From M3 sp045133615 (GTDB lineage Bacteria; Bacteroidota; Bacteroidia; Bacteroidales; Muribaculaceae): DNA of 64,000 nucleotides. Shown here piece by piece: positions 44,863-54,500 of the stretch. The stretch covers positions 10,375-74,374 of the forward strand of contig JBGUUQ010000103.1 of the NCBI GenBank assembly GCA_045133615.1, read 5' to 3'. A model generated the notes under the pieces. The model was not told the DNA's origin. It searched no databases and saw only the letters and a list, made by a program, of their open reading frames with translations. How positions within the stretch are numbered: the first letter of the stretch is position 1; every line of letters begins with the position of its first letter. The position numbers were made by a program, and so were the translations under genes.

Positions 44863-47356
44863 CGGCTTTTCGAGCCTTGACAGCTTTCATTACAGCGACC
44901 GCAATGGCTGCTGCAACAGCGAGGTAGATGATGATGATGGAGATGTAGGCGGCGTTGACTGTGTAGTGAACTGACTCAGGGTCGAAGCGCATGACAATCT
45001 CATGGTTGCCTGCCGGAACACGAAGTGCGCGAAGGACATAGTTGACGCGACCTATTTCCGTGTCGTTTCCATCGATAGTGGCTTTCCATCCCCAAGGGAA
45101 ATATATTTCCGAGAATACGGCAAGACCTCCGTTGGCGGTGTTGGCACGATAACGCAATTCGTTGGGTGCATAATAAGTCTCGTAGATGGTGTCTCCGGGT
45201 GCTACTTGAGGCATTTCGGTGCCGAGTATTTCTTTGAATTTTATGTCGGCAACGGCAACGGAGTCGGGGGAGATATGGCTAAGTGCCGCCATCTCTTCAT
45301 CGGCATTGGCTGCATATTGCAGTTCGCCAACCCACCAAGCATTGCCGAGAGCTTCGGTGTTTTCAAACACTTGGTCGTCTGATATGATGACGTAGCGGGC
45401 ATTGAGCATATTAAGCACATTCCAATCGGAGGAATCGGGCTGCTGGCGTCGGAAGTTGCCGAGATGACGGTCGATGAGGTCTTGGTAGCGGGTGAGTTTT
45501 GCCGCATGATAGCCACCAATCATTTTGTGATGATAGGATGGCGCAGCTTGGTCGAAATTGGGAATATCCATCACTCGATAGTTCATCGTCGTGTCGGCGA
45601 GAATCTGTTTGTCGACCGGACGAAGCGGGAATTGCTCGCCTTGTGACAGTTGTCGCGGGAGGAAGCTGTCGTGATTGATATAGCGCTTGTCGACCGAATA
45701 GAGGTCGCCGGCAATAGCTATGGTGAGGAGCAGGCATGTTGCGGGCTTTTTGAGTTTTCCGTTGAGGAACAAAGCCAATATTCCGAGACCTACACCAAGT
45801 ATTATGAAACTGCGTACAGCATCGTCGGCCACTAAAGACAATCGTACGGATTCGATGGCGGAGAAAAGCGGACGATATTCGGGTATGGCAAAGTAGCTAC
45901 TGTAGGCATACAATTCGTCGTTGCTGTATCCGGCACCGAATATGCTCGGTGCGATGAATCCGAGAGCGCAGATGAGCAGGCATATCCCGAAACTCGATAG
46001 GATGGCTACCTTGTATTGCTTCCATGCATCGGGAGTGGTAAACAGTTCTTTGAGGGCAAGAATGGCAAGAAGCGGGATTGTAAATTCGGCGATGACAAGT
46101 ATTGATGCGACGGTGCGGAATTTGTTGTACATCGGGAAATAATCAATCATCCAATCGGTGAGCCACATGGCATTGTGTCCCCACGATAGCAGTATCGATA
46201 TGATGGTGAGGGCGAGAAGGGTCCACTTCATCGGCCCTTTGACAATGATGCATCCGAGTAAGAAGAGAGCGAAAATGATGGCTCCGACGTAGACGGGACC
46301 GTTGGTCATCGGCTGGTCTCCGAAATATTGCGGCATTTGCGACAATGCGGAAGCTTCTTGTTGGGTGATTGCGCCTTCGTTGAGGAGCTTTTGGGCTTCG
46401 GGGACGTCGTAGAGCGACATCAGTTTGTTTTCACCCTTTTCGGGGCGAATCGTTGCACCGCCTTTTACGTTGGGGATGAGGAGGGTGAATGTTTCGTCGA
46501 TGCCGTAGCTCCAAGCTGTGATATAATCTTTGTCGAGTCCGCCGGTGGATGTGTTGGTCGAAGAGCCGGGAGAGGTCAGTTCGGAATGTCCGCCACGCAT
46601 CGATTCTTTACTATACTTGTAGGTGTTGTAAAGGTTGGGCATATTGGCAGTGACGGCGAGAATTGCGGCAAATGCCAATACGCCGGTGGCAATGCCCCAA
46701 CGTGCGATGCGTTTCTTTTTCAAAGCCGTGATGAAATAGGCAATGACAAATCCTACGATGACGAAAAGGAAGTAGTAGCTCATCTGGATGTGGTTGCTTG
46801 CAATCTGCAATGTAGCAAAAAGAGCAGCCAACGCACCTCCGGCAAGGTATTTCCCACGATAGCATAGCACTATGCCGGCAATTGTGGGCGGGATGTAGGC
46901 GAGCGTGACAAATTTCCAGATGTGTCCCGCTCCGATGATGATGAAAAAGTAGGATGAGAAGCCGTAGGCTATTGCGCCGGGAAGGGCGAGATACCATCTG
47001 ACTTTCATGGTAAGCAGCAGAATGAAGAACCCGGTCATCATGATGAAGATAAGGTTGACCGGGGAGGGGAACCAAAGGCTATATGCTTTGCCTATCCACG
47101 AAATCAAATCGTTGGAGGGATAGGATGGAGCAATCTGGAAGTTAGGCATACCGGAGAATAGCGAGTTTGTCCAACGGGACATCTCGCCGGTGTCTTCGGC
47201 AAAGGCTTTCACTTCTTGTCCGATGGCAGCTCCCTGCTGCATATCGTGTTGGCGCAACTCATTGCCTTGCATCGCATCGGGATAGAAAAAAATCCACGAT
47301 ATTGCCGCAAGGATTACAATAGAGGCTATGATGCCTACGATTTTGCTATGTTTCAT
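44855..47356 (-). CDS. YfhO-family multispanning membrane protein
   Basis: 833 residues with many membrane helices in the first two thirds and a soluble C-terminal region. A last hydrophobic helix (AAYISIIIIYLAVAAAIAVAVM) ends the protein. YfhO proteins belong to a glycosyltransferase-like superfamily, acting on lipid-linked sugars in Firmicutes; in Bacteroidota the substrate is unknown. First gene of a three-gene minus-strand operon with the methyltransferase-like gene and xerD. Confidence 0.85.
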   Translation of the reverse strand: MKHSKIVGIIASIVILAAISWIFFYPDAMQGNELRQHDMQQGAAIGQEVKAFAEDTGEMSRWTNSLFSGMPNFQIAPSYPSNDLISWIGKAYSLWFPSPVNLIFIMMTGFFILLLTMKVRWYLALPGAIAYGFSSYFFIIIGAGHIWKFVTLAYIPPTIAGIVLCYRGKYLAGGALAALFATLQIASNHIQMSYYFLFVIVGFVIAYFITALKKKRIARWGIATGVLAFAAILAVTANMPNLYNTYKYSKESMRGGHSELTSPGSSTNTSTGGLDKDYITAWSYGIDETFTLLIPNVKGGATIRPEKGENKLMSLYDVPEAQKLLNEGAITQQEASALSQMPQYFGDQPMTNGPVYVGAIIFALFLLGCIIVKGPMKWTLLALTIISILLSWGHNAMWLTDWMIDYFPMYNKFRTVASILVIAEFTIPLLAILALKELFTTPDAWKQYKVAILSSFGICLLICALGFIAPSIFGAGYSNDELYAYSSYFAIPEYRPLFSAIESVRLSLVADDAVRSFIILGVGLGILALFLNGKLKKPATCLLLTIAIAGDLYSVDKRYINHDSFLPRQLSQGEQFPLRPVDKQILADTTMNYRVMDIPNFDQAAPSYHHKMIGGYHAAKLTRYQDLIDRHLGNFRRQQPDSSDWNVLNMLNARYVIISDDQVFENTEALGNAWWVGELQYAANADEEMAALSHISPDSVAVADIKFKEILGTEMPQVAPGDTIYETYYAPNELRYRANTANGGLAVFSEIYFPWGWKATIDGNDTEIGRVNYVLRALRVPAGNHEIVMRFDPESVHYTVNAAYISIIIIYLAVAAAIAVAVMKAVKARKADE

Positions 47357-47398
47357 CTGCTACGGTGAGGATGTATAAAAATATAGGGGTGGGAAAAA

Positions 47399-47860
47399 TT
47401 ATTCGTAATTGATAGGAATTTCGCGGGTGATGCTGTGGTCGAGGGAAATGAGAGTCTCGGTGCCGATAACGCCCTCAATCATCTGTATCTTGTTGTTGAG
47501 GAGTTCCATCAGGTGCTCGTTGTCGCGTGCATATAGTTTGACAAGCATTGTGTACGGCCCTGTGGTGAAGTGGCATTCCACGATTTCGGGAATTTTTTCC
47601 AATTCGGGGACTACGTTGCGGTACATTGCTCCACGTTCGAGATTTACTCCGACGTAGGTGCAAGTGCTGTAACCCAATACTTTTGGGTTTACGTGGTAGC
47701 CTGAACCTGTGATGACATTGAGATCGATCATGCGCTGAATGCGTTGATGGATAGCAGCGCGTGACACGCCACATTCGGTAGCAACATCTTTAGAGGCTAT
47801 ACGGGCATTACGCATCACAATTTCAAGGATTTTGCGGTCAAGATTGTCGATTTTCTCCAT
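47399..47860 (-). CDS. Lrp/AsnC-family transcriptional regulator
   Basis: 153 residues from the ATG at 47860; the upstream in-frame codons lie across the promoter. The N-terminal helix-turn-helix region is NLDRKILEIVMRNARIASKDVATECGVSRAAIHQRIQRM. The C-terminal RAM ligand-binding domain follows. Lrp/AsnC proteins respond to amino acids. It is divergent from the FKBP gene cluster, with a 292-base gap. Confidence 0.92.
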   Translation of the reverse strand: MEKIDNLDRKILEIVMRNARIASKDVATECGVSRAAIHQRIQRMIDLNVITGSGYHVNPKVLGYSTCTYVGVNLERGAMYRNVVPELEKIPEIVECHFTTGPYTMLVKLYARDNEHLMELLNNKIQMIEGVIGTETLISLDHSITREIPINYE

Positions 47861-47894
47861 AAGTATATAATCAATGGTATTCTTAAATGATTGA

Positions 47895-47923
47895 CAAATG
47901 TAAGCAAAGTTTTTAGATTTCAA
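47895..47923 (-). promoter_or_regulatory. Promoter of the Lrp/AsnC gene
   Basis: On the minus strand, TTG (47921-47923) and TACATTTG (47895-47902) are 18 bases apart, close to consensus. Confidence 0.45.
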
Positions 47924-48152
47924 CGCATTTTGTATGTAAAATTATGCGAATTAGTGCAAAATGCACAATTATATACATCAAATTTCCAAAATAACATGAA
48001 TGAAAGAATCTTTTTGTCGGTCAGCTATGTTATAATAACATAGGTGAATAAGAAATCTCTTTTAAGATTTTTTACTAAAATAAGTGGAACGCTCCGCGAG
48101 ATTTAGCCTACCTTTGTGCCTGCATTTATACAATAATATTATTCAGAAATTT
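47924..48152. other. Intergenic region between the Lrp/AsnC and FKBP genes
   Basis: AT-rich, divergent spacer. It has a -7 element TACCTTTG at 48109-48116 for the FKBP operon on the plus strand. A short AT-rich repeat (ATAACATAGG-type) lies near 48030-48045. No RNA gene is seen. Confidence 0.5.
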
Positions 48153-48782
48153 ATGGAAAAAAATAAAGAACTTGACCGTATCAGCTATGCTCTCGGATTG
48201 AGCATGGGTAATAATTTCCGCAGTTCGGGCATAGAGAGTATCGATGTGGCAGATTTTGCCGATGGTGTAGCCGCTGTCTATGCAGGAGCAACGCCTAAGA
48301 TGACTTATGATGAGGCTAAGGCTGTGATACAACAGTTTTTTACCGAGATGGATGCCAAGCAGCAAGCTGCGGCAGCCAAGATGGGCGAAGTGAATGAACA
48401 GGCCGGCAAGGCGTTTTTGGAAGAAAACGGCAAGCGCGAAGAGGTGAAAATCACTGCATCGGGTCTTCAATATGAGGTGCTCGAAGAGGGTACCGGGGCA
48501 ATGCCTACTTCGTCGGACCAAGTGACTGTGCACTATACCGGCAAGCTTATCGATGGAACTGTATTTGACAGCTCTGTAGAGCGCGGCGCTCCGGCTACAT
48601 TCGGTGTAACTCAGGTGATTCCGGGATGGGTTGAGGCTTTGCAGATGATGAAGGAGGGCGCAAAGTGGCGTCTGTATATCCCTTCTCAATTGGCTTACGG
48701 CCCGAACGGCGCCGGTGGAGTAATCGGCCCGAATGCTACGCTGATTTTCGATGTTGAACTCATTAAGGTTGTAGGTAAGTAA
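48153..48782 (+). CDS. FKBP-type peptidyl-prolyl isomerase (first of three)
   Basis: 209 residues from the ATG at 48153, chosen over 48084 because it starts MEKNKELDRISYALGLS, the FKBP_N-type start. No signal peptide is seen. The N-terminal domain is a dimerisation helix bundle; the FKBP domain starts near residue 105. It has HYTGKLIDGTVFDSS and VIPGWVEALQMMKEG with the conserved active-site Trp, then LAYGPNGAG. Probably cytoplasmic, catalysing proline isomerisation or chaperoning. Confidence 0.93.
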   Translation: MEKNKELDRISYALGLSMGNNFRSSGIESIDVADFADGVAAVYAGATPKMTYDEAKAVIQQFFTEMDAKQQAAAAKMGEVNEQAGKAFLEENGKREEVKITASGLQYEVLEEGTGAMPTSSDQVTVHYTGKLIDGTVFDSSVERGAPATFGVTQVIPGWVEALQMMKEGAKWRLYIPSQLAYGPNGAGGVIGPNATLIFDVELIKVVGK

Positions 48783-48792
48783 TCAGCAGACG

Positions 48793-49584
48793 ATGCGTCG
48801 GATTTTTGCGATATTAATCGTTGCTATTACTGCCGTTGGCGTAAAGGCCGAAACGGAAGTAGACTCGGTATCGACGGCGTTTGCCACGGTGTGGGGTGAG
48901 TATCTCGCTCCGCAGGTGCAACGAGTTTATGATGGTGATAGTCTGTCGGTAGTCCGATTTATGGACGGAATGAAAGCAGCCATGACAGTTGCTCCGGCAG
49001 ATGAGCCGTATTATCGCGGAGTGATGGAAGGTATCGTGGTGGCGCAACGCATCAAACAGGTGCAACGGATGGAGTTGCCTGTGGATGAAGATGCGTTTCT
49101 GGCTGCATTAGGCGGTATTCTCAATGGGAAATCAAGCGGTTTTACGCGCGAGAGTGCCGACGAATATCTTAATTCATACGTTGCCCGCCACGTGGAGCCG
49201 GACACGGTGAGTGTGGCGTCGCAAGAGGCTTTCTTGGCTCAACAGCGAGAGCGACAGGGCGTTGTGGTGACTCCTTCGGGATTGCATTTTGAGGTGCTCG
49301 AAGAGGGGGAGGGTGCATCGCCTGAATTGACGGACCAAGTAGTCGTGAAGTATGTGGGTCGACTTGCAGATGGAACGGTGTTTGACTCAACGGAGGAGCT
49401 TGTGACATTTGATGTGAATCGGCTTGTAAAGGGTTTTACCGAGGGGTTGACGATGATGAAACCGGGCGGGCGATACAGAATGTTTATTCCGGCATCGTTG
49501 GGTTACGGCTCTCGCGGAGTCGATGGAGTGATTCCTGGAAATGCGGCTCTTGACTTTGAGGTGGAACTCATTGGAATTAATTGA
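48793..49584 (+). CDS. FKBP-type peptidyl-prolyl isomerase (second of three), exported
   Basis: 263 residues with a signal peptide (MRRIFAILIVAITAVGVKA). The N-terminal helix bundle is followed by an FKBP domain from about residue 155. The active-site Trp of the first copy is replaced by Phe in LVKGFTEGLTMM. Probably a periplasmic folding factor. It starts 10 bases after the first copy. Confidence 0.9.
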   Translation: MRRIFAILIVAITAVGVKAETEVDSVSTAFATVWGEYLAPQVQRVYDGDSLSVVRFMDGMKAAMTVAPADEPYYRGVMEGIVVAQRIKQVQRMELPVDEDAFLAALGGILNGKSSGFTRESADEYLNSYVARHVEPDTVSVASQEAFLAQQRERQGVVVTPSGLHFEVLEEGEGASPELTDQVVVKYVGRLADGTVFDSTEELVTFDVNRLVKGFTEGLTMMKPGGRYRMFIPASLGYGSRGVDGVIPGNAALDFEVELIGIN

Positions 49585-49626
49585 AAATTAATCAATAACA
49601 TTAAATAATAGACAATTAAAAAGATT

Positions 49627-50502
49627 ATGAAAAAATTAATCATGGCTTGCGGCGTAGCTGCTTTGATGCTCGGCGCAACAAGTTGCAACAACAGTTGCTC
49701 TGTATCGGCTGAAGGAACTCTCGGCGATTCAATCTCTACTTATTTCGGAAAGGTGAATGGCGGTATGCTCGCTCGCAACATGGCAAGTGACCCCGAAGCA
49801 AGCAAGTGGGACAAGAATGAAATACTCAGCGGCATTATGACCGTACTTAAGACTGATACAGCAGAAAAGGCTCGCATCGTGGGTATGAACATTGGTCTTC
49901 AAATGGCTCAACAGATTCAACGTATGGAGGAGCAAGACTCTACGTTCAATCGTGAGAAGGTGATTGCAGAATTCCGTAAGGCATTTCTTGCCGACTCTGT
50001 CGCTAATCTTGATGAAGCAAGTGCCGATCTTCGTCGTCTGATGACTGAACAACGCAATGCAGCAGAGGAAAAGCGTCGTCAAGAACGCGAAGCAAAAGCA
50101 GAAAACAACAAGGTTGTCGGAAAGGCTTATGTTGACAGTCTTAAGGCAGCAGATGCTACTATCAAGACTACCGAATCAGGTCTTGCATACAAGGTGGTGA
50201 AAGAGGGTACAGGTGTGAAACCGACCGCCGATGATATTGCAAAGGTGAAGTATGTAGGTAAGCTTATCGACGGAACTGAATTTGACAGTTCAAACGGCGA
50301 AGTAAGAGAATTCCCGTTGAAGCGCGTTGTAGCCGGTTTCCGTGAAGGTCTTCAGTTGATGACTCCCGGAAGCTCGTATATTCTTTACATCCCCGGTGAC
50401 CTCGGTTATGGCAATGCTGGTGCTCCTCAAGTAGGAATCGAACCCGGTTCAACTCTCGTGTTTGAAATCGACCTCGTGGAAGTAGTTCCCGCCAAGAAGT
50501 AA
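49627..50502 (+). CDS. FKBP-type peptidyl-prolyl isomerase (third of three), lipoprotein
   Basis: 291 residues with a lipobox (ATSC) after a hydrophobic N terminus, so a membrane-anchored lipoprotein. A long helical region with an EEKRRQEREAKAE-type charged segment precedes the FKBP domain (from about 190). VVAGFREGLQLM again has Phe for Trp. It ends before a terminator and is the last of the FKBP run. Confidence 0.9.
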   Translation: MKKLIMACGVAALMLGATSCNNSCSVSAEGTLGDSISTYFGKVNGGMLARNMASDPEASKWDKNEILSGIMTVLKTDTAEKARIVGMNIGLQMAQQIQRMEEQDSTFNREKVIAEFRKAFLADSVANLDEASADLRRLMTEQRNAAEEKRRQEREAKAENNKVVGKAYVDSLKAADATIKTTESGLAYKVVKEGTGVKPTADDIAKVKYVGKLIDGTEFDSSNGEVREFPLKRVVAGFREGLQLMTPGSSYILYIPGDLGYGNAGAPQVGIEPGSTLVFEIDLVEVVPAKK

Positions 50503-50525
50503 TAAACTACTTTTAAATACGATTT

Positions 50526-50563
50526 AAGGGCGAAGACATTAATTGTCTCGCCCTTTCTTTTTT
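50526..50563 (+). terminator. Terminator after the FKBP operon
   Basis: AAGGGCG-A-AGAC pairs with GTCTCGCCCTT (50545-50555) with one bulged A, followed by TTCTTTTTT. Confidence 0.7.
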
Positions 50564-50632
50564 GTCAATATTTTACTAATACGAACAAAGAATTCGCAAA
50601 ATCTTGCTAATTTAGCAATAATGACAATTATG

Positions 50633-50668
50633 GACAGTGTTAATATAATTTAACTGTCGGGGGGGGGG
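50633..50668 (+). promoter_or_regulatory. Dyad and ten-G homopolymer upstream of the PPC gene
   Basis: GACAGT (50633-50638) and its complement ACTGTC (50653-50658) flank a 14-base AT loop, followed directly by ten G at 50659-50668. A -7-like TAAATTTA is at 50685-50692. If that is the promoter, the -33 position would fall inside the G run, so run length would change promoter spacing. Such runs often change length by slippage. Confidence 0.55.
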
Positions 50669-50725
50669 ATAATGATAATTTATGTAAATTTACGGAGAAT
50701 AATAACCAACTACATTGAAAACATC

Positions 50726-51427
50726 ATGAAAACAAAACTGCTCTCATTAGTAGCTGCTCTTGCTGCTTTCGTTCCTGCAATTGCCCAAAACGCTTCCGAA
50801 GGCAATGCCGTTGAAGATGCAAAAGCCGTAGTTCCCGAATCTGCTCAAATGCTTGCCACTGCCGGTCAGCTCGTTAAGTATGGCTACAGTCAGGAAAACG
50901 CGCTTCCTCTGATTCAGGCCGTGGAAATCTATCAGAATATTGCAGGCGAAGGCACCCGCGCAGGCAATAAAACCGCCATTCCGTCGACTGAAGCTGTCGA
51001 AGCCGGCGAAGCCGCAACCAAGCGTAGCGTAATTGAACACGACGTTGAAAATCTGCTAGCCACCGCCACCGTTTTTGCAGATGGCGACGAAACTCTGTTG
51101 ACTCTCATAGAAGGACTTAAGCAGAGTGCAACCCGTGGCGCTACAAAGAATTACGACGTTCACCATGACCGTGTTGACGCAAAAGGTACCGATGTCTACA
51201 CTATCCGTTTTTGGGGCGGTGAACTCGCCTGTGTCGTTGTCAGCGGTGACGGTGACACCGACCTTGACCTCTATGTTTACGACGAAAACGACAACCTGAT
51301 TACCAGCGACACCGACGGTTCCGACCAGTGCGTGGTTTCTTGGACTCCCAAATGGACCGGCACTTTCACTATCAAGATCAAAAACCGCGGCAAGGTTTTC
51401 AACCGCTATTCGATGGCCGTAAACTGA
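50726..51427 (+). CDS. Exported protein with C-terminal PPC domain
   Basis: 233 residues from ATG 50726, which gives a clean signal peptide (ending near AIAQ). The frame opens at 50672 but that start adds a hydrophobic leader across the promoter. The N-terminal half is helical (LVKYGYSQENALPLIQAVEIYQ). Residues about 142-233 form a PPC (bacterial pre-peptidase C-terminal) beta domain with SGDGDTDLDLYVYDENDNL and YSMAVN, as in secreted proteases. No catalytic motif is present. It is followed by a hairpin and then the TPR-CHAT protease gene. Base use is unlike the FKBP genes upstream. Confidence 0.75.
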   Translation: MKTKLLSLVAALAAFVPAIAQNASEGNAVEDAKAVVPESAQMLATAGQLVKYGYSQENALPLIQAVEIYQNIAGEGTRAGNKTAIPSTEAVEAGEAATKRSVIEHDVENLLATATVFADGDETLLTLIEGLKQSATRGATKNYDVHHDRVDAKGTDVYTIRFWGGELACVVVSGDGDTDLDLYVYDENDNLITSDTDGSDQCVVSWTPKWTGTFTIKIKNRGKVFNRYSMAVN

Positions 51428-51453
51428 TTCCTGATTTGAAATAACCAGATTAG

Positions 51454-51497
51454 TCCTGTTGGTCGTCGGAAGCAATCGGCGCCCAACAGGATTTTTA
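51454..51497 (+). terminator. Terminator between the PPC and CHAT genes
   Basis: A 9-bp stem (TCCTGTTGG 51454-51462 with 51483-51491), a 20-base loop with some internal pairing, then TTTTTA. Because the CHAT gene follows at once, it may act as attenuator. Confidence 0.6.
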
Positions 51498-51499
51498 CT

Positions 51500-51507
51500 T
51501 ATCTTTG
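51500..51507 (+). promoter_or_regulatory. -7 element next to the CHAT start codon
   Basis: TATCTTTG ends only 7 bases before the ATG at 51515. If used, transcription would begin at or a few bases before the start codon, giving a near leaderless mRNA. No -33 element is clear. Confidence 0.35.
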
Positions 51508-51514
51508 GCGACGT

Positions 51515-54500
51515 ATGAAACGTATCGGTTTTGTCAGCATTATTCTCATCCTATGCAGCTTCGTCTCCCGTGGCGTAGACGAGCGTCTGCAACTGAAAGA
51601 AATTGCCCAAGGCATGTGTTATGGTAACTATGTTCCGGCCTCGGGTCTCGATTATCTCACCGCGAAGGGCCATAAGGCGTTGGCGGAGAAAATTCGCGCG
51701 GAAAATGGCTTTGTTCTCCCGGAAATCGGATGCGACCTGATGCCGATTGTTATCTCCGCAATGGAGAAGAGGCACATGCAGCAAACCGACGAATATCGTT
51801 TGAGTCTGATGTCCGAGATAATGTTCCGAAGCGTCGTTTACGATTACGAAAATGCCGACCGCGCCGCCGAATTGCTGCTCGACAATATCGACCGTTATGT
51901 CGAAGGAGAAGACAACAAAACGGCATGGCGTCTGGTATTGCGCGTCGAACGCCCCAATTACGCTTTCAACAATAACGAATGGATAATAAACGGAACGATT
52001 TTTGAGATATACGAATTCCTAAGACGACAGCCAAAATTGGGAGATTCCGAACGCCTGCTTCTTCTCACAACTCAAGAATTCGGCTTTGTCTACGGCAGAC
52101 TCGTAATGGATACTAAAGAAGTCGATTCCATGATTAAAGAAATCGATCGACTTTATGCTGCTGTATGTCCTAATCTGCCTCAACTGCTTGAAATCAGAGA
52201 AGTATATCATCTGATTTCTAAGATTAATGCCGATCCGGTAAACTCATTCTTGTCGCGGACTCAGGCAATGCGACTCATCAGAGAAGGGACTGTCGATCCC
52301 TACAATGCAGCCTCATTGAATGTGCCTCTCGCGGGGGCGGCATTGGCCGCCGGTTCAGAAGATGAATGTCGGTCTCTTTATAACGATAATCTTCGCCGTT
52401 TAAAGGAATTGGTCGACCGGCAGGAAAAAACGACCGGCGTTAACGCTTCATACGTTTCCGGACAGATGTTTCTGAAAGACTTCGATCAGTGCGGACTAAT
52501 CACGACAGAATCCGACGACGACAGCGAACGAGTTTTGTTTGAAAGCCTGCTTGAAGAGCTGGGTTCTGATATTGTCGGCAACCGATGCCGGGCAGATGCG
52601 ATTGCGCCTTATATCGTAGACCGCTCTGGAGCTACCGTAGCGCTTCCCCAGATCGACATAGCGCAAAAATATCTGGAATTTATCAAAGACGACCCATACT
52701 TGCCATATCGATATGAAGCGCAAAGCGCAATAGCGAGGGATATATTTGGTGGCGGGTCTACCGACGCGGCCATAGAATTGCTTAAAACGGTCATTGACGC
52801 AACGGAAGGCTGCGATGAGAGTCTTAAACGTGCTCGTGCCCGCGCTCTGCGAAATCTCTCGGAATGTTATCTGAATCGTAGCGAATCCGATCTTGCGTTC
52901 CAATATATGGAATTGGCTGCAGAATGTTTTGCCGACAGCAAACGTCCCGACTATTTCGAATTGAATGACTTATGGCATAGTTACGGCGAAATGAACCGTC
53001 AGGTAGGAAATTTGGCTAAAGCCATATGCGCAGCCAATGAACTTGAAGAACTGCGAAAGAACTTCTATGCCGCGCAGTGGGGAATGGAAACCGACTGGTA
53101 TTCAGCATTGATAAAGGCCCAACAGTCCAATAATCCTACAAAAGAAATCAAACGGCTCTATGACAGAGCGATCAACAACGGTTGTTGGTCGTGGGCAATG
53201 AAACTTGCCATGGAAACTCTGGTGCCTATCGAAATGGCCAACGGCAATGATGAAGCCGTGGATGAATACATGCAGACCTGCTTTGAAATTTTCCGGATGG
53301 ACTCATTTTATCAGGATATAGCATTTGCAAATGAGTATCTGACTTATCTATACAATTATTGCGGAGACCGCGGTGCATGGCGTCGATTCCTTGCCGCAAT
53401 TGTTTCGGTAATGGAAGAGAATCATAATGACCTTAATGTTCCGTTTATTCAGATGCTTGCCATGCAAGCCGACAATGCGCTTGATTCCAACAACTATATC
53501 GACGCCAACTATTGTCTATCGGTATTGTGGGCAAAATTTTTGGCTCTGATGAAAGTTATTCCTTCGGACGATGTATTTGCCCAATATAGTCTGGCTTCAA
53601 GTATTGTGCCGATATTTGTAAGCTATTCCATCAAACTTTTGGTGTTTTGGCAAGATACCCGCAGTAATTTGACCGAACAGCAACAACGACAGATTCTTGC
53701 AAACGGAGATCCGGAAGTACTGGCAAGACAGTACCTGCAATTTCTGGACGGGACAATCGACCTTTTGGAGCAATTTGGTACGCAGACCGCTCCGACATCC
53801 TACGTTATGCTAAGCATCTTCCACGTGCGACTTACGGCCGCTTTGGGCGACATCGAAAGCGCCCAAAGCGAACTGAACGAACTTTGCGAATGGTGTGAAG
53901 CCAACAATCTTAAAGAGTATTTTGAACAAAAATCCATTGGCGTACGCTTGGATATTGCCTGGGTACTCGGCGACATGGATGAATGGGTAAGCATTGTCGA
54001 TACCGAACAATTTTGGAAAGATATCGAGCAAGGGCATGGCAACATCGATGCTATCTCCCAAGATATGACCACACTCGTCGGGTATTACGGTAACAAATCC
54101 GAAATATCCCGTGCACAGGATATTGCCGCCAAACGCTTCGGTCTGGTCAGACAGTTCGTGGATTCGCAATATATGCAACTGTCCGAAGCTCAACGTGCAG
54201 CTTTGGCCGACAACAATACCGCATCGCCCCGCGATATCTACTGGCTACTGCCGCGCACTTCCGATAAGCAATTTTATACCACGGCCTATGAAGCCGCGCT
54301 CTACTACAAAAATCTGCTTCTGGAGTCAAACAACCTACTGCGTAGCGCCGTTTACAACTCGGGCGATTCCGTTCAGATTGCCGACTATGAACACCTGATG
54401 GTCATGAAGGCGCAAACCAACATTGCAAAATTGAAACTCACGGAAGCCGAAGACCGCCGGACTTTGCGCGAACTTCGCGCGCTTGAAGACAGCGTCAGCA

